Source: Cyclina sinensis (Eukaryota > Mollusca > Bivalvia > Venerida > Veneridae). From it: a DNA stretch of 64,000 nucleotides. Of this stretch, positions 48,397-59,601 are shown piece by piece. The DNA is taken from NCBI GenBank assembly GCA_012932295.1, contig JAAONU010000013.1, forward strand, positions 42,980,627 through 43,044,626, given 5' to 3'. Position 1 is the stretch's first letter. The number at the start of each line of letters is the position of its first letter. The notes beneath the pieces are model-generated. The model had not been told where the DNA came from. It worked only from the letters and a program-made list of their open reading frames with translations, and ran no database searches. Both the position numbers and the translations under genes were made by a program.

Positions 48397-50245
48397 TCTT
48401 CAGTAAAAATGTAGACGTCATGTGTATGACGTCACGTCATTGATTTATACGTGTAAAATTCAGCAGTCGATGACGATATTTATTTATTTATTTTAGATTG
48501 CAATCATGTGTGTTGTTTTCGTTGCATACTCGGAGGTTAGTGTTAAGTGTTTTTGTAAAAAAAAGAGAAGAATCTACAATTTGAATATAACATCGTAATT
48601 TAGGTGCTATAATACTGTTTCGTTAACTCTCTGATGGACTCATTGAACAGAAAGCATTTTTGTCCTTTTCAACAAATTGAGTTGTCCCCCTTTACTATTT
48701 ACGTCAATTTTCATTTTATTTTTGTAACTTGCAATGGACAAGTTTTTAAGTAATCTCCTGTTGCAGTTTCTACTTTATCTATTTAGCAGTAACATGCTTT
48801 GCCTGGACGTTCATGAGCAAATCAGCCTGTATATTCGTCTGGAAAGATACCTCGCTTCCAAGAAAGAAAAGATAACTCCAACATAATTTGGTTGCAAATT
48901 GGTGCAAAATGAGTAAAAAAAGCTCTACCTCATTCAATTCCAAAACTTTTCACAAAATGACAGCATCGTCGGATTTTTAAGAAACGTTGTTTAATATTGA
49001 CCGTCGATTGTTTTAAACTTAGTAAAATGTAATAGTATTGTTTCTGTTTTGTGTAAGATTTTTTAATTATTCATTTTTGTTTAACAAAATATGTTAAGTA
49101 GCATTGTGTAAAGAATCTTCAATGTTTTTTTACAGTCTTTTTCGTTAAGCAAATATACTAGGTGATTTATTTTCACGAACATGCATGTCATATTCCATTT
49201 GAGAACTGATGTCATGAATTTTGAAAATATCAACTTTCTTTCAATCTACAGTTTCAGATTTATAGAATAAGTCATAATCGAAATTCTTGATTGAAATGTA
49301 GTTTTACTTTTTTCAAATATAATCTTTACTACATCGAAGTAGTTCACGAAACCGTAAGCAAAATATGATGGTCTACGAGATCTTGTGCTTTTTTCATAAT
49401 GCCAAAAGATGTATCGCTTAACAAAACTGCACTGGTCAAGTTTAGTATGCGCATGTTTTAAAGCATATATATAGCATCCGGCAAGACATAAAGACAAGCG
49501 TTATTTATATTTCATCTGACATATAAAGACGATTTTGAAAGCATGAAAACTGTTTGTCTTTTTACCTTAAGGAATATATATAATCGTGTTCTTACATTTT
49601 GGGACACGTATTCACTTAGAATTATCAAGTATATCCAATTAAGATCTAACAAAAGTGTAACTCATCAAATCAGTTTTGTCTCAGAGAAATTTATTTTATT
49701 ATTTATTTATTTACTTATGAAGGTATATGTATAACACAGAAAATATATTTTAGATTTATTGTAGAGTTATATTCTATTTTGTACATAAATCTTGCGTGTA
49801 GAGCAAGGTGTGAGCAGTTTATTTGCATGTATATTTCGTAGTTATTATGATGTAGAAATCTAAAATTTTGTCGATTGCCTGGGTATCTCATTATTATAAT
49901 TTGATGCTGTATACATATTGATTCCCTGTAAAATGATATGGATGTTAATCATGTTTTGTTGTTACCTGCTAACTTTTTACTGTCAATTAAACGTTAAGCA
50001 TTGAGCCATTAATGTGTTTAAAAGATGATTGTGTTGTTCTTTAATGTTTAAGAATTATTGTACGAGAGATTATGTACGATCGTATCTTCGATATTTGTAC
50101 AGTTTTGGCCAGAAGAAATGTAAAACCATTCTTTGGTGTCCTCGATTACACAAATGAATCCTTACTTGTCTGAATGTGTAGAAAAGGTTGTATAAAACAT
50201 ATCATATTGTAAATGAATAAAACACTGTCATCCTTGTTTATTTTG
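48397..50245 (+). other. Probable 3' UTR of the receptor gene
   Basis: No further in-frame exon is needed after the TAA. The sequence is AT-rich, with several ATTTA-type strings that can shorten mRNA life, and ends near a canonical poly(A) signal at 50216. Opposed short open frames inside it are not supported. Confidence 0.5.
50216..50221 (+). terminator. Poly(A) signal AATAAA
   Basis: AATAAA is followed within 20-25 bases by T/GT-rich sequence (CCTTGTTTATTTTGTG), the usual downstream element for cleavage. It is about 1.8 kb after the stop codon. A second AATAAA lies near 50717. Confidence 0.5.
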
Positions 50246-51205
50246 TGAAATTAATTTATCATAGTTATTACAGTTATATTTCATTAAGTTTCAAATTATT
50301 AGACAAAATTGAAAATGGAAGAGGTGACTAGAGAGTGTTTTGTTTTACTCTTTCTCAAAGTAACGATCATTCAAAGGGCAAAATTTCCCATTAACATTTA
50401 GTGTCTAAGCACTCTGAATGCAGTAATATATATACAAAATGACGGTTTTGCTTAAGTAAAAGTATATGCCAGTACGGGTAAAGTTGTTAGTTACATTACT
50501 TACAGATACTTTGGTTTGTTCAACTGTATAATGTCCTATTATATTCTCAGGTGTCATAAGACACATGAATTCCACTTGTTATCCGCTTTGTATATCCGCT
50601 TTGAATTATATCTATTATCTTTAGATGAGGAAATACAGAAGATTTGACCTTTATTGATAATTTATGTTTTTGTAGAATTGACAAACTTTAAACCCGACGA
50701 TGTTTTTTAAAAACAAAATAAAGTGTTTATAGACTGATTCTGTCCTTTAAGCAGGAGGCATAAAACGCATACACGTTTTTTTCGGACACCAAGATGTTCC
50801 ACATGCTCAATGAGGATGACATTATTAAGTACTATTGTCTCTTTTTAAGCAGTAAATGTAACAACTGTTTAGTTTTGAGTGTCACGCTTAATCTTGGAGC
50901 AATACAGAGTGAGATACACTGTCGAGTCTAGTAAAACATTGAACTGGTTGTGGTAAGTTTTAGTACTAACAAACTGTCTGTTCGAAGTATTGCTGAAGTC
51001 TTCGGCGAGAGTTGTGTACTCCTTTCATTTAAATTTATTTTTAGTACCTTGGGTCATTTGACCAATGATTACTCGTTTTTATGAATATCAACATGAAATG
51101 GATGTTTCGTCCCATAATTTTCCGCATTACAGACTGAATACTCTTCAATTTGGAGTTTGTGTAACGTCTTACAAACATGGCCGAGACCATACTTCCTTAA
51201 AAATA
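50246..51205. other. Non-coding stretch, nothing recognised
   Basis: Intergenic-looking, AT-rich. Confidence 0.4.
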
Positions 51206-51265
51206 TTCCCACGGCTGATAAACAAAGCATAACAAACTTGATCGAACGTGTGTGTCCGACGACTA
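51206..51265. repeat. Block B, copy 3 (core only)
   Basis: TCCCACGGCTGATAAACAAA, then CTTGATCGAACGTGTGTGTC and CGACGAC, match 2310-2367 (CCCCACGGTCGATGAATAGA, then GGATCGAACGTGGGTTTCCG, ACGAT) over about 57 bases. An AATATATA follows 29 bases after GAACGTG. Confidence 0.55.
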
Positions 51266-52969
51266 CCATGCAATATATACTATCAATTTAGATAACATAT
51301 GTAATGAGTTTCGAATTAATGCATACGTATTTTCTTTTGAAAGACATGAAATAAATCCAGTGACAGTTATATGCCATGAATGAAACAAGTTTGCGTCTCC
51401 CTAAATCGCGAATGAAAAACCTCTAAAATCATGTATAATCGTCATCATGATGATTATTATGATTTTATACGAATAATTTGTTAGCTTTTAGGAAGGAGTC
51501 AACTTTCCTTTCAAAGATGATTGCATTCAGATCCCTTCGGCACTTTGTAGTAAAGGTTTAAAACAATTCATGACCTAGGCAAAGAAAATCAGTCTTAGTT
51601 ATGAGATGATAAATTTTGACAAATGAAATGTATTGGAAGATGAGCGAGCTCATCTCAAGAGCCAATGGAAAACTGAAGTTGCGACTAATCGAAGATGTGA
51701 ACAGTTTTAGGAAATATTAAGTGAAAACTCGCGACCACTTCCAGATATAGACAGCAAAATCACGAGGAATGTAAACAGGTAATTTTGGATGACAGAATCT
51801 TTTAAAAGTTATGTAAGCAACACTGTGTTTAGTTTGAACTTAGAACTGGTAACGAAAAATATTCGAGGGTGCTTAGAAATACGAACTATCTCGATAAATC
51901 TAACAGCGTGATGCTATCAACGAATTTTTACCCGGCCGCCAACTATGAAAAGGTTTGTATTCAAAATGGAAACAAAATTAAGTTACTCTTCCTATCTAAA
52001 GTGTGACATTTATGTATAATAAACTACTAAGGTGATAATAATAGTTACAAAGAAACGTCCCCAAAAGCAAAAAAGACAAAAAGAAATCAAATTAACGCCC
52101 ACAAGTTTCGGCAAACAACAACGCAAAAACTACATTTCTCTGCCGAAGCCGTCTGGGATAATGAAGCGTTAAAAGTAATCACTGGTTCTAAGTTTTCCTT
52201 GGTAAATATAGGCATTCCATTTCCAGTTGGGAAGATAACAATTTCATTTAAAATTACAAATATATAAGGATTTAAGTTGAACAAGGGCAAGAGTCGATTC
52301 ACGTGTGCAATGATATGTGTGAAACAGTAAAGAAACGAAGGGGAGGGGAAGGAGGGCTTAATTATATTCTGTACTTCTGCTATAACCTAGAAAATAACTG
52401 ACCAACAACAACGGGTCAATTGTCTCTGACCTGTCACAGTGCTTACATTCAAGGCTTTGCAGTTTGATAGTGAATTTGTGCGTATTAAGAAAATTGTCAT
52501 TAATCAATCGAAAACTTGTTTTCTTTTCTTATCATAAAACTTGCAACTTCGAGAGAAAAAAAGAAGAAACTAAATGAAATTATCACCAAAAAGTTTGTAG
52601 TAAGTAGAATACTGTGTAAATTGATTCTGTTTCTTAATATTTGACTACATGAAGAAGTTCTAAATATTCAAATACAGAACATTGTAAGTTTCTGGAAATT
52701 CTGTCCAGAGATAATGATTCTGAACACTTGTTGTGTCACATTTAAAAAGAAAATAATGTATTTGCTTTAGTGAAATGATATTTGTGTAAAAGCCTATATT
52801 GGTTTTAGATATCTTTTACGACATCAATTTGCGTACAGTGCAAAATTGTAGATAGTCTTTATCCCAATATTTAAGACGTATGGAAACAATTATAAATGTC
52901 TGACGCTTGATTTCTACATGAACCAGACAATGAATCATAGTCTTAAACAACAAATCAATGGTTTCCTAG
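51266..52969. other. Non-coding stretch, nothing recognised
   Basis: AT-rich. A minus-strand 71-codon frame at 52087-52302 has no recognisable domain. Confidence 0.4.
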
Positions 52970-53535
52970 ATCAAATATCAAGCGTGTCTTAGACCATATA
53001 ACAAGCGTGTCCAAGACTATATAGCAAAGTTGTCCTAGACCTTATATCAAGCGTAGCGTGTTCTAGACCATATCAAAGATGTCCTTGAACCCATATAATG
53101 GGTGTTCTAGAACATAAAGCAATTTTGTCCGAGACCATATATCGAGGTTGTCTTAGATCATATTTCAAGTGTGTCCAAGACCATATATTAAGAGTATACT
53201 TGGCCTGTCTTAGAGAATATATCAAGCGCTTCCTAGAAAATAGACGAAGTGTAACCTAGACCATATATCAAAGGTGTCCCATACTATATTGCTAGGCTGT
53301 TCTTCACCCATACATAAATCGTGTCCTCGACTATTTATCAAGGGTGTCCTAAACCATATATCATGGTTTCCTAGATCATAGAGTAAGATTGTCCTAAACT
53401 ATTATATCAAGCGTGTGCAAGATCACACATCAAGGGTGATCAGTACCTTATATCATTGGTATCCTAGACCATTTATCAAGAGTGTCATGGGTCATATATC
53501 AAGCATGTTCTTTACCATATATAAAGTATTTCCGA
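52970..53535. repeat. Diverged ~25-30-bp minisatellite, about 20 units
   Basis: Recurring unit approximately 'GTGTCCTAGACCATATATCAAG' with many substitutions and indels (for example at 52985, 53010, 53060, 53270, 53340, 53475). No reading frame persists. The pattern is an old minisatellite with heavy drift. Confidence 0.8.
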
Positions 53536-55143
53536 AAGTCACTGTAGAAGAGTTTTGTGGCAGACGAAGTAGGAAATCCTTTTTATTATTATAAAATGGC
53601 ATATTGTTATTGTTTAGTGTTTAAGATTTTGTGCAAAACAGTAAATTCGACTATTTTTCTAACCAAAACAGCTTAGACTAAATGCAAAGTTGATGAAGGG
53701 TTATCACATATACGACACCCTAGAGTATCATAAGATTATTGCATTGCCGAGTTAGAATCAAACAGCAGATTTTCCAGAATCTAATAGGTTTTTTTCTTGT
53801 AAGTGTTCTGTCAATTACGTTTTGATTTACACACCCCAATGACCATTATACGAGTATCTCAGAGACAAACTAATCTGAAGATTTATCATGTATTTTAGCT
53901 GAATGACAAAATTATGATTATTCTGTACTTGTGATTTACATATTATAAATAGTGGTAAAAAATAGTTATCATATTTGTTAGATCGACATAAGTATTTCCG
54001 ACCAATTGACATCTTAGCACAGCTTATTAGTATCTGCAATCTGCAAACAAGTCATCGCATATAGCTAGCTATGTGTGGAAAGCGTGCGCCTTGATTTTTG
54101 GTGAAAGCTGTCTCTTTTGCAATGTAATTTTGATGAGTATGGTAAATAACAGCTTAAAATGAGCAAAATATAGAAGATGGTTTTGAATCATCATCATAGT
54201 AAAAAATAAATATTTAAATACAGAAACAAGGAGGTGACAGATGCATTTGAGATATCTGACAAAAAGAAAACTTTTTGGCACAGTGTAATTGTATCTTATT
54301 ACACTGTGCCTTCTGCTGCACGTATTCAAAAGAAAGTCTGAATCGACTTTAAAGAACACTTGATGTCTAAACAGTCTATTTTTCTCAGTAATACCTGCAT
54401 CTGCACCAAAAGTAACAGATGAAGCAATGTTGGCAGACTCCTTAGAGATATCAATATAAGATCAATTATAACCGTACCGGCTGAAGAAGTCTACAGCGTT
54501 CTGACACATGTCTTACAAAAGTTAGGGAAACATCTGGCGTTTATTTAACTAAAACATTATTTGAAGAGTTAAAGTAAAGCTTCACTCAACGGATTGCACT
54601 GAGGTCTAAACAAGACGAAGAGTTTCAGCAGAGTAACCAGCAACTTGATATGATTTAATATGTCTAGTATAAATGTAATGTATTTTGAATCTAAACATGA
54701 GACGCTGGAATGTTCTGTGCGAAATTGGACGATGTTTTCGCTGCATGCAGCTTTCATTTTGTATGATTTATTTGGGTATTCATACAGCTGTCCAGCTGCC
54801 TTGTTAGCTTTGTGCTATAAAGACTATGTGTGGTACTGCTCTTCCTCTCTCTTGCTTTGTCAAGAAAATACCAATGTTAAAGAAATTGCTTTAGTTGTAG
54901 CATGTTTTTCTATGAAACTCACTTTAATCATTTTAACAGGTATGTTTAGCATTTTCACTTGAAACATACATCATTAATATTTGCAATATTGCCTTTAATA
55001 ATAGTCTGATTCGAATAGGAAGTTAAGACTTCCTAAATATACTCTGCTGTATTTACAAAGAGATGGTAGTCTTTATTTCCAAACATTGTTCACATTTTTT
55101 ACCAATACTATGATAATCATGACCCTGCCCCCCTCCCCTAACA
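53536..55143. other. Non-coding stretch with one hairpin
   Basis: Apart from the hairpin at 54277-54310 nothing is defined. A 100-codon frame (54660-54962) with a CAG/GTATGT near its end is discussed under rejected items. Confidence 0.35.
54277..54310. other. Perfect 13-bp stem, 8-base loop hairpin
   Basis: GGCACAGTGTAAT (54277-54289) and ATTACACTGTGCC (54298-54310) are exact reverse complements around TGTATCTT. The stem is too short for a typical miRNA precursor and no repeat-element ends were identified around it. Confidence 0.7.
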
Positions 55144-55187
55144 CCCCCCCCCAAAAAAAAAAAATAAATAAATAAATAAATAAATAA
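55144..55187. repeat. Simple repeat: C9, A12, (AAAT)n
   Basis: A C-run, an A-run and then AAAT repeats lie directly adjacent. Read on the minus strand this is (TTTA)n, poly-T, poly-G. Confidence 0.9.
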
Positions 55188-55774
55188 TTCAAAGCTTTTC
55201 TATATCGTGAATGAGAAGGATACAAGATATCAAACCTTCTTGCTTCATAAATATCTGGCATTAAATAAGACATAACCACCTCTTTTCAGAGCAGTTCTTG
55301 GATGCAATATAAATATCCAAGTTATATTATTTCGGCATCAGCAAACACTTATGCCGACGATTTATAAAAAAATCACATATTTTAGAATCAAACCGTTCAG
55401 CAATAGCAAGGAATTGTTTCTTGTACTTGAAATATTTCTTTATTGGCTACATACGCCGGTCTTGTTCACGAAATATCTGACCTATGCAGCTAAAATTGAC
55501 GTCAGCGTGTTTTAAATATTTGCATAAAATAACTTAATATCCTGGAACACAGACACTTAACAGAGCACAGTCAGCCTGTTTTATTTCGGTACTAAAAATT
55601 CAACGTATGCCTTTGAATCAGTCAGGCTTAGATGTTTACCTAATAAAAGCAGAGTGCGGTTTTCAGATTTTATTTAAAAAAAATGTTGTTTATACTTTTT
55701 TCTTAAACCGAAACATCTACAACTTTAATTGTTTTAACAATGTTTTAATGACGCATTGATGAAAACAAATCGTA

Positions 55775-55848
55775 GCTCGACCGGGACTAGAACCCAGGTC
55801 TTCCGCTTAGATTGGACACTCTACCAACTGAGCTTCAGTGCCACACCG
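55775..55848 (-). repeat. tRNA-derived SINE-like head
   Basis: On the minus strand GAAGCTCAGTTGGTAGAGTG (D-arm GCTC/GAGT pairs) is followed by a T-arm CTGGG-TTCTAGT-CCCGG that pairs well. The anticodon and acceptor stems are poor. Best seen as a SINE promoter or decayed tRNA. Confidence 0.5.
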
Positions 55849-56355
55849 TCGATTTATAACTTTTATACCTGCACCCATCTACAAATGTTCTTAACTTCAA
55901 ACATTAAAACTAAACTGGCTTGATTTTTTTTTTGTATTTTCCTGTATAGCTGTACACTATTCCTGCAAATTGTAAAAAGGTTCAGATAACGCCCCGGCAA
56001 TTACACAAATTAAATGTGAAACATGTAACATAGATGCTGACCTAAATTCTCAATTCAGAATTATCACTTCCTTTATGAATTATAGGGGAGTTTATGCATA
56101 GAGTTTCGTATATTATTGAACGAATTTTAGTAATAAGAAAACTTTTGTTTAAGGTGAAAATGATTTTTAGTAATTATAAATTATTCAATGATGGACCCTT
56201 TTCAATCATTTTCTCTCACATTTCTAAAGTAAAAAATCATTTTTTTATCAAAAGAGTGAACTATTTGACAATGGAAAGAGAATATAAACACCGTTGAAGC
56301 CAGACAGATTCATTTGAAGCAAAGTTATGCAATAATAATTCAAGTTTTGTCACTG
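55849..56355. other. Non-coding stretch, nothing recognised
   Basis: AT-rich with no defined feature. Confidence 0.4.
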
Positions 56356-56615
56356 TCTGTGCAATTCAAAATCTGACTACAAAACTAGGGTAATCCGGTA
56401 TCGAAAATCCTAAACAGCCAATGCAATATTTTGTCATGCGTAATGCAATTATATCTCTATTAAGTAGAGCCTGGAAATGTAAGACCGATTATATGGCAGG
56501 ACAAGTCGCAATGCCTTTAATGAGATGCTAATAAAGTCGTACATCAGACTAAAGACTTGTAAAAAGCGTTGCTGTGCCTGTCAGCAATCGAAATGGCTGT
56601 CAAATAAAAGGCTGA
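56356..56615. repeat. Block D, copy 2
   Basis: Counterpart of 35951-36220. TCTGTGCAATTCAAAAT comes first, then AATGCAATATTTTGTCATGC and GTAATGCAATTATATCT, with AAGTCGTACATCAGACT and TGGCTGTCAAAT further on. It is colinear with copy 1. Confidence 0.65.
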
Positions 56616-56780
56616 TGTCTAAACTGTATCTTTATACATAATAGGGTCAGTCAATCATTGTATCGTTTGAGGAAAGCAGAGATATTGATGTTTATATTAA
56701 AAAGCTCAGGAGAAGTTAAGGCCTCCAGCATAATCGTGGTCAATAGCAGTCCAGGTATTAAGATTCTAGTAATAGCCAAA

Positions 56781-56830
56781 AGGCAAGTGAATGTGAATTG
56801 GGCAGTAAATGAACTTAAGATTTTCACCAT
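56781..56830 (+). pseudogene. Possible relic of the receptor's Cys-rich/7TM exon
   Basis: Between the second copies of blocks D and E, where a duplicated 7TM exon should be, one frame reads RQVNVNWAVNELKI. The intact exon reads [12 protein letters not shown] at the matching place (near 37482). At the DNA level TTGGG..AATGAACT.AAGATT is shared with small indels. Similarity does not extend to the cysteine codons or membrane segments. The match is short and could be chance; its position and colinearity are the main support. Confidence 0.3.
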
Positions 56831-57277
56831 TATAACTATATCGGCAGAATATTCTGAACGTAAGAAAAACTTTGCTTAAGAGAGAAGGTCGCTCTGGAGC
56901 TGCAAGCAAGTAGGCCTACATGTACATAACAGAACAGGCACATGTATGTAATAACTATATAAAGAAAATTCCTTTTATTCAGTCACTAAAGAGGCCATCA
57001 AAATATATTGTTAACATTTTTGGAACATTTAACAATACAAGTCATCGGTATGAACATATATGATGAAAGGCAGACACTGAAGAAAAGACTATAGGATGAA
57101 AAAAATGTGAAAAAAGAGAACGTTGAGACAATCAGTAACTTCTGATATGCCTCAATATATCGGGATAGATTATCAATTTTTGGTTTAGACAATTCCCAAA
57201 GGATTACTGTAACACGATATTGTTGAGATAACGTTCTGCGTTTCAGTTAACCATTAACATCATTTTCTCTTATTCAT

Positions 57278-57396
57278 AAACTTGTATTAGAAAGAGACCG
57301 CTGTAAATATTGGAAAATGTGTCAAATAAACGTCATCGCTAGCGGTTCCCTAGGACAACCTATCTCGTAGTTAACTGTGATACATAAAGAAACAAG
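57278..57396. repeat. Block E, copy 2
   Basis: Counterpart of 39069-39182, including an identical TGTAAATATTGGAAAATGT. It lies only about 0.7 kb after block D copy 2, whereas the first pair is about 2.9 kb apart because it contains the receptor exon. Confidence 0.7.
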
Positions 57397-57615
57397 AAAC
57401 ATGGCAATGCCACGAAACCAGGTTTTCAAAAATGTTGTTCTGATTCTATACTATAGTATGAATTTTGGAATGAAGATTGCTATGAATATTCAAAAGATTA
57501 TAACATGACATGAAGGAAAAGATAATATTCATGAGAATACATGATAATGAGTAGGATGTAAATTTCGGCTAACAATACTGTCTGCAAGGAGTATACTTAA
57601 TAATGAGACAACAAT

Positions 57616-58221
57616 TTCTGCACGTCATCTTGATGTGGTAAACATTTGTCTGAAGTTTCATCAAAATTCTTCAAAGGGTTGAAGAGTTACAGAGCGGACA
57701 GGATTTTCAATGTTAATGTCACTGTGACCTTGACCTTGGAGCCATCAAAATTCTTCAAAGGGTTGAAGAGTTACAGAGCGGACAGGATTTTCAATGTTAA
57801 TGTCACTGTGACCTTGACCTTGGAGCCAGCCATGCGGAACATGCGTTCTGCACGTCATCTTGATGTGGTAAACATTTGTCTGAAGTTTCATCAAAATTCT
57901 TCAAAGGGTTGAAGAGTTACAGAGCGGACAGGATTTTCAATGTTAATGTCACTGTGACCTTGACCTTGGAGCCAGCCATGCGGAACATGCGTTCTGCACG
58001 TCATCTTGATGTGGTAAACATTTGTCTGAAGTTTCATCAAAATTCTTCAAAGGGTTGAAGAGTTACAGAGCGGACAGGATTTTCAATGTTAATGTCACTG
58101 TGACCTTGACCTTGGAGCCAGCCATGCGGAACATGCGTTCTGCACGTCATCTTGATGTGGTAAACATTTGTCTGAAGTTTCATCAAAATTCTTCAAAGGG
58201 TTGAAGAGTTACAGAGCGGAC
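57616..58221 (-). repeat. Nearly perfect 146-bp tandem array
   Basis: Units begin at 57847, 57993 and 58139 (TCTGCACGTCATCTTGATGT), exactly 146 bases apart and apparently identical. The first (57616) is fused to an extra copy shortened by about 61 bases (GAGCCATCAAAATTC junction). On the minus strand the unit reads AAGGTCAAGGTCACAGTGAC, GTCCGCTCTGTAACTC and ATGAAACTTCAGACAAATG, so it is the same module as 21358-21935. After the array the + strand has GCCCGCCCATCCGCCCGCC and AACCAGGATTTTCAAAATTG, the element's leader end read in reverse. Identical units imply very recent expansion or gene conversion. Confidence 0.9.
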
Positions 58222-59277
58222 ACAATTTCGTTTGACGCCCGCCCATCCGCCCGCCATACCCCAATCTAATAACCAGGATTTTCAAAATTGAAAACCTGGT
58301 TAATAAATATATATCAAAACAGCATGTTGATTTATTTTGTAATTATGAATATCATATTTGTCTTAGGATTGCTGATTCATAATGAACATCATCTTTTTGC
58401 TAACAAAATATGATTCAATTTTCATTGCAGTTGAACACAAAATGCCTATCTTTTCGAAGCAGATATGAGGAGATAGATTTTATATATATTTTTTTTTTGC
58501 AATTTTCTCTCTTTAAAAGTATTCTTTTTTACTTTTTTTCAGTTCTGACAAATTATCATTGAAAATTAAAGGCTCATTGCGGAATGTCTGTCAGTTGATG
58601 CGATACTATCGATTTGACATTGTCTGAGTAAAGATCTTTTTTCTGGCTGGATGATGCAATTCCACGTTTTATGTAATGTCAATTCCCTTTTAAATCTTAT
58701 TTTGCTGTCACTGTTATTTTCGAGTGTCCGCTAATATAAATTTTGGGGAATATAGGAAGACAAAAGAAACTATTGAAATCATTTGGTAATGTTTGTTTGG
58801 TTAGTAAAAGCAGGCTGTAGTTCGACCTTGAATAAGAAGTAAGTTAAAATACGCGGTTTGTAGCTTTATAGAATGCGACCTATTTATTTAATGGGTGTTT
58901 AGACATTTTGTGTACGATTTTAAAACTGTAAGGCGTTGTTTCTTGAAAGATACACCACATGCAAAGCTCTTTTTTCACATTCTTTCAAAAGTAAATGATG
59001 TAAAATGAACTGATTTATATTGTTTTCGATTCTCTATTAATATTTCTGTTAAGATGTATCTTTTTAACTTTAAACTTTTAATAAATTACTTTCTAAGTCG
59101 AAACGTTTCAAGTCGATACAGGAAAGGGTTAGTGAGTTATTTTTTGTTGAAAATTTTATGTGACAGCAATAAATCTTCAGACAGCTCAGGTAGTCATGGT
59201 TGTGCTGCTCAGTACTTATCGGTGCTAGCTAGCAATCCTTTAAGATTCAAGTAAAGACAGTTACAGAATTATAAAGC
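58222..59277. other. Element end, then non-coding stretch
   Basis: The first ~90 bases belong to the array element. Its final hairpin is AACCAGGATTTTCAA with TTGAAAACCTGGTT. The rest is AT-rich, with loose similarity near 58470 (AGATATGAGGAGATA) to the receptor intron near 40188, extending the D-E colinearity. Confidence 0.4.
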
Positions 59278-59282
59278 AGATA

Positions 59283-59601
59283 CACTGCGGATGATCACGT
59301 GATCAAAATCGTACAATGGCTCAAATAATGGCGGCCGGATCGCTCGGTTGAAGCACCAAAATCGAGGTAAGCATACAGTTAATGGTAGATTTACTTCTAA
59401 AACGTGGCCGCACGGAACCCCTGTATAAGAAACATGTACTGGCATCTTATTGTTTACTTTGTAGCTCACCCTGTTTAGACCTGAAAGTCGAAAAAGTTGT
59501 TTTGGATATTGAGTACAATGGGCGAACCGGTCCTTCTTCTCGTTGTTTTCAGCAAAAGAAACGCATGTATTGCAATATTTGCATCGACGTCTTGTGTACA
59601 A
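59283..59601 (-). CDS. Open frame in left arm of the palindromic element, product unknown
   Basis: On the minus strand an open frame of about 110 codons runs from TTG at 59601 to just past the element end. It includes RRRCKYCNTCVSFAENN, RFAHCTQYPKQ and GVPCGHVLEVNLPL. In the right arm (61151-61390) the same frame is cut by one C-to-T change (CGA to TGA) at LP(R/stop)FW. There is no upstream ATG in frame, and the CxxCxxC cluster alone does not identify a domain. It may be a remnant of an element gene or an accident of sequence. Confidence 0.2.

Noticed and set aside
52970..53535. CRISPR-like array of short repeats
   Set aside because: Units are contiguous, diverged and without unique spacers; it is a minisatellite in a eukaryotic genome.
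54660..54962. 100-codon open frame starting with ATG and containing CAG/GTATGT near its end, rich in hydrophobic residues
   Set aside because: No recognisable family, biased composition expected from AT-rich DNA, no acceptor-bounded partner exon, and opposed frames overlap. Not called without transcript evidence.
57646..58204. Repeated frames encoding SSKFFKGLKSYRADRIFNVN
   Set aside because: Product of the 146-bp tandem array; period not divisible by three, so frames restart in each unit.
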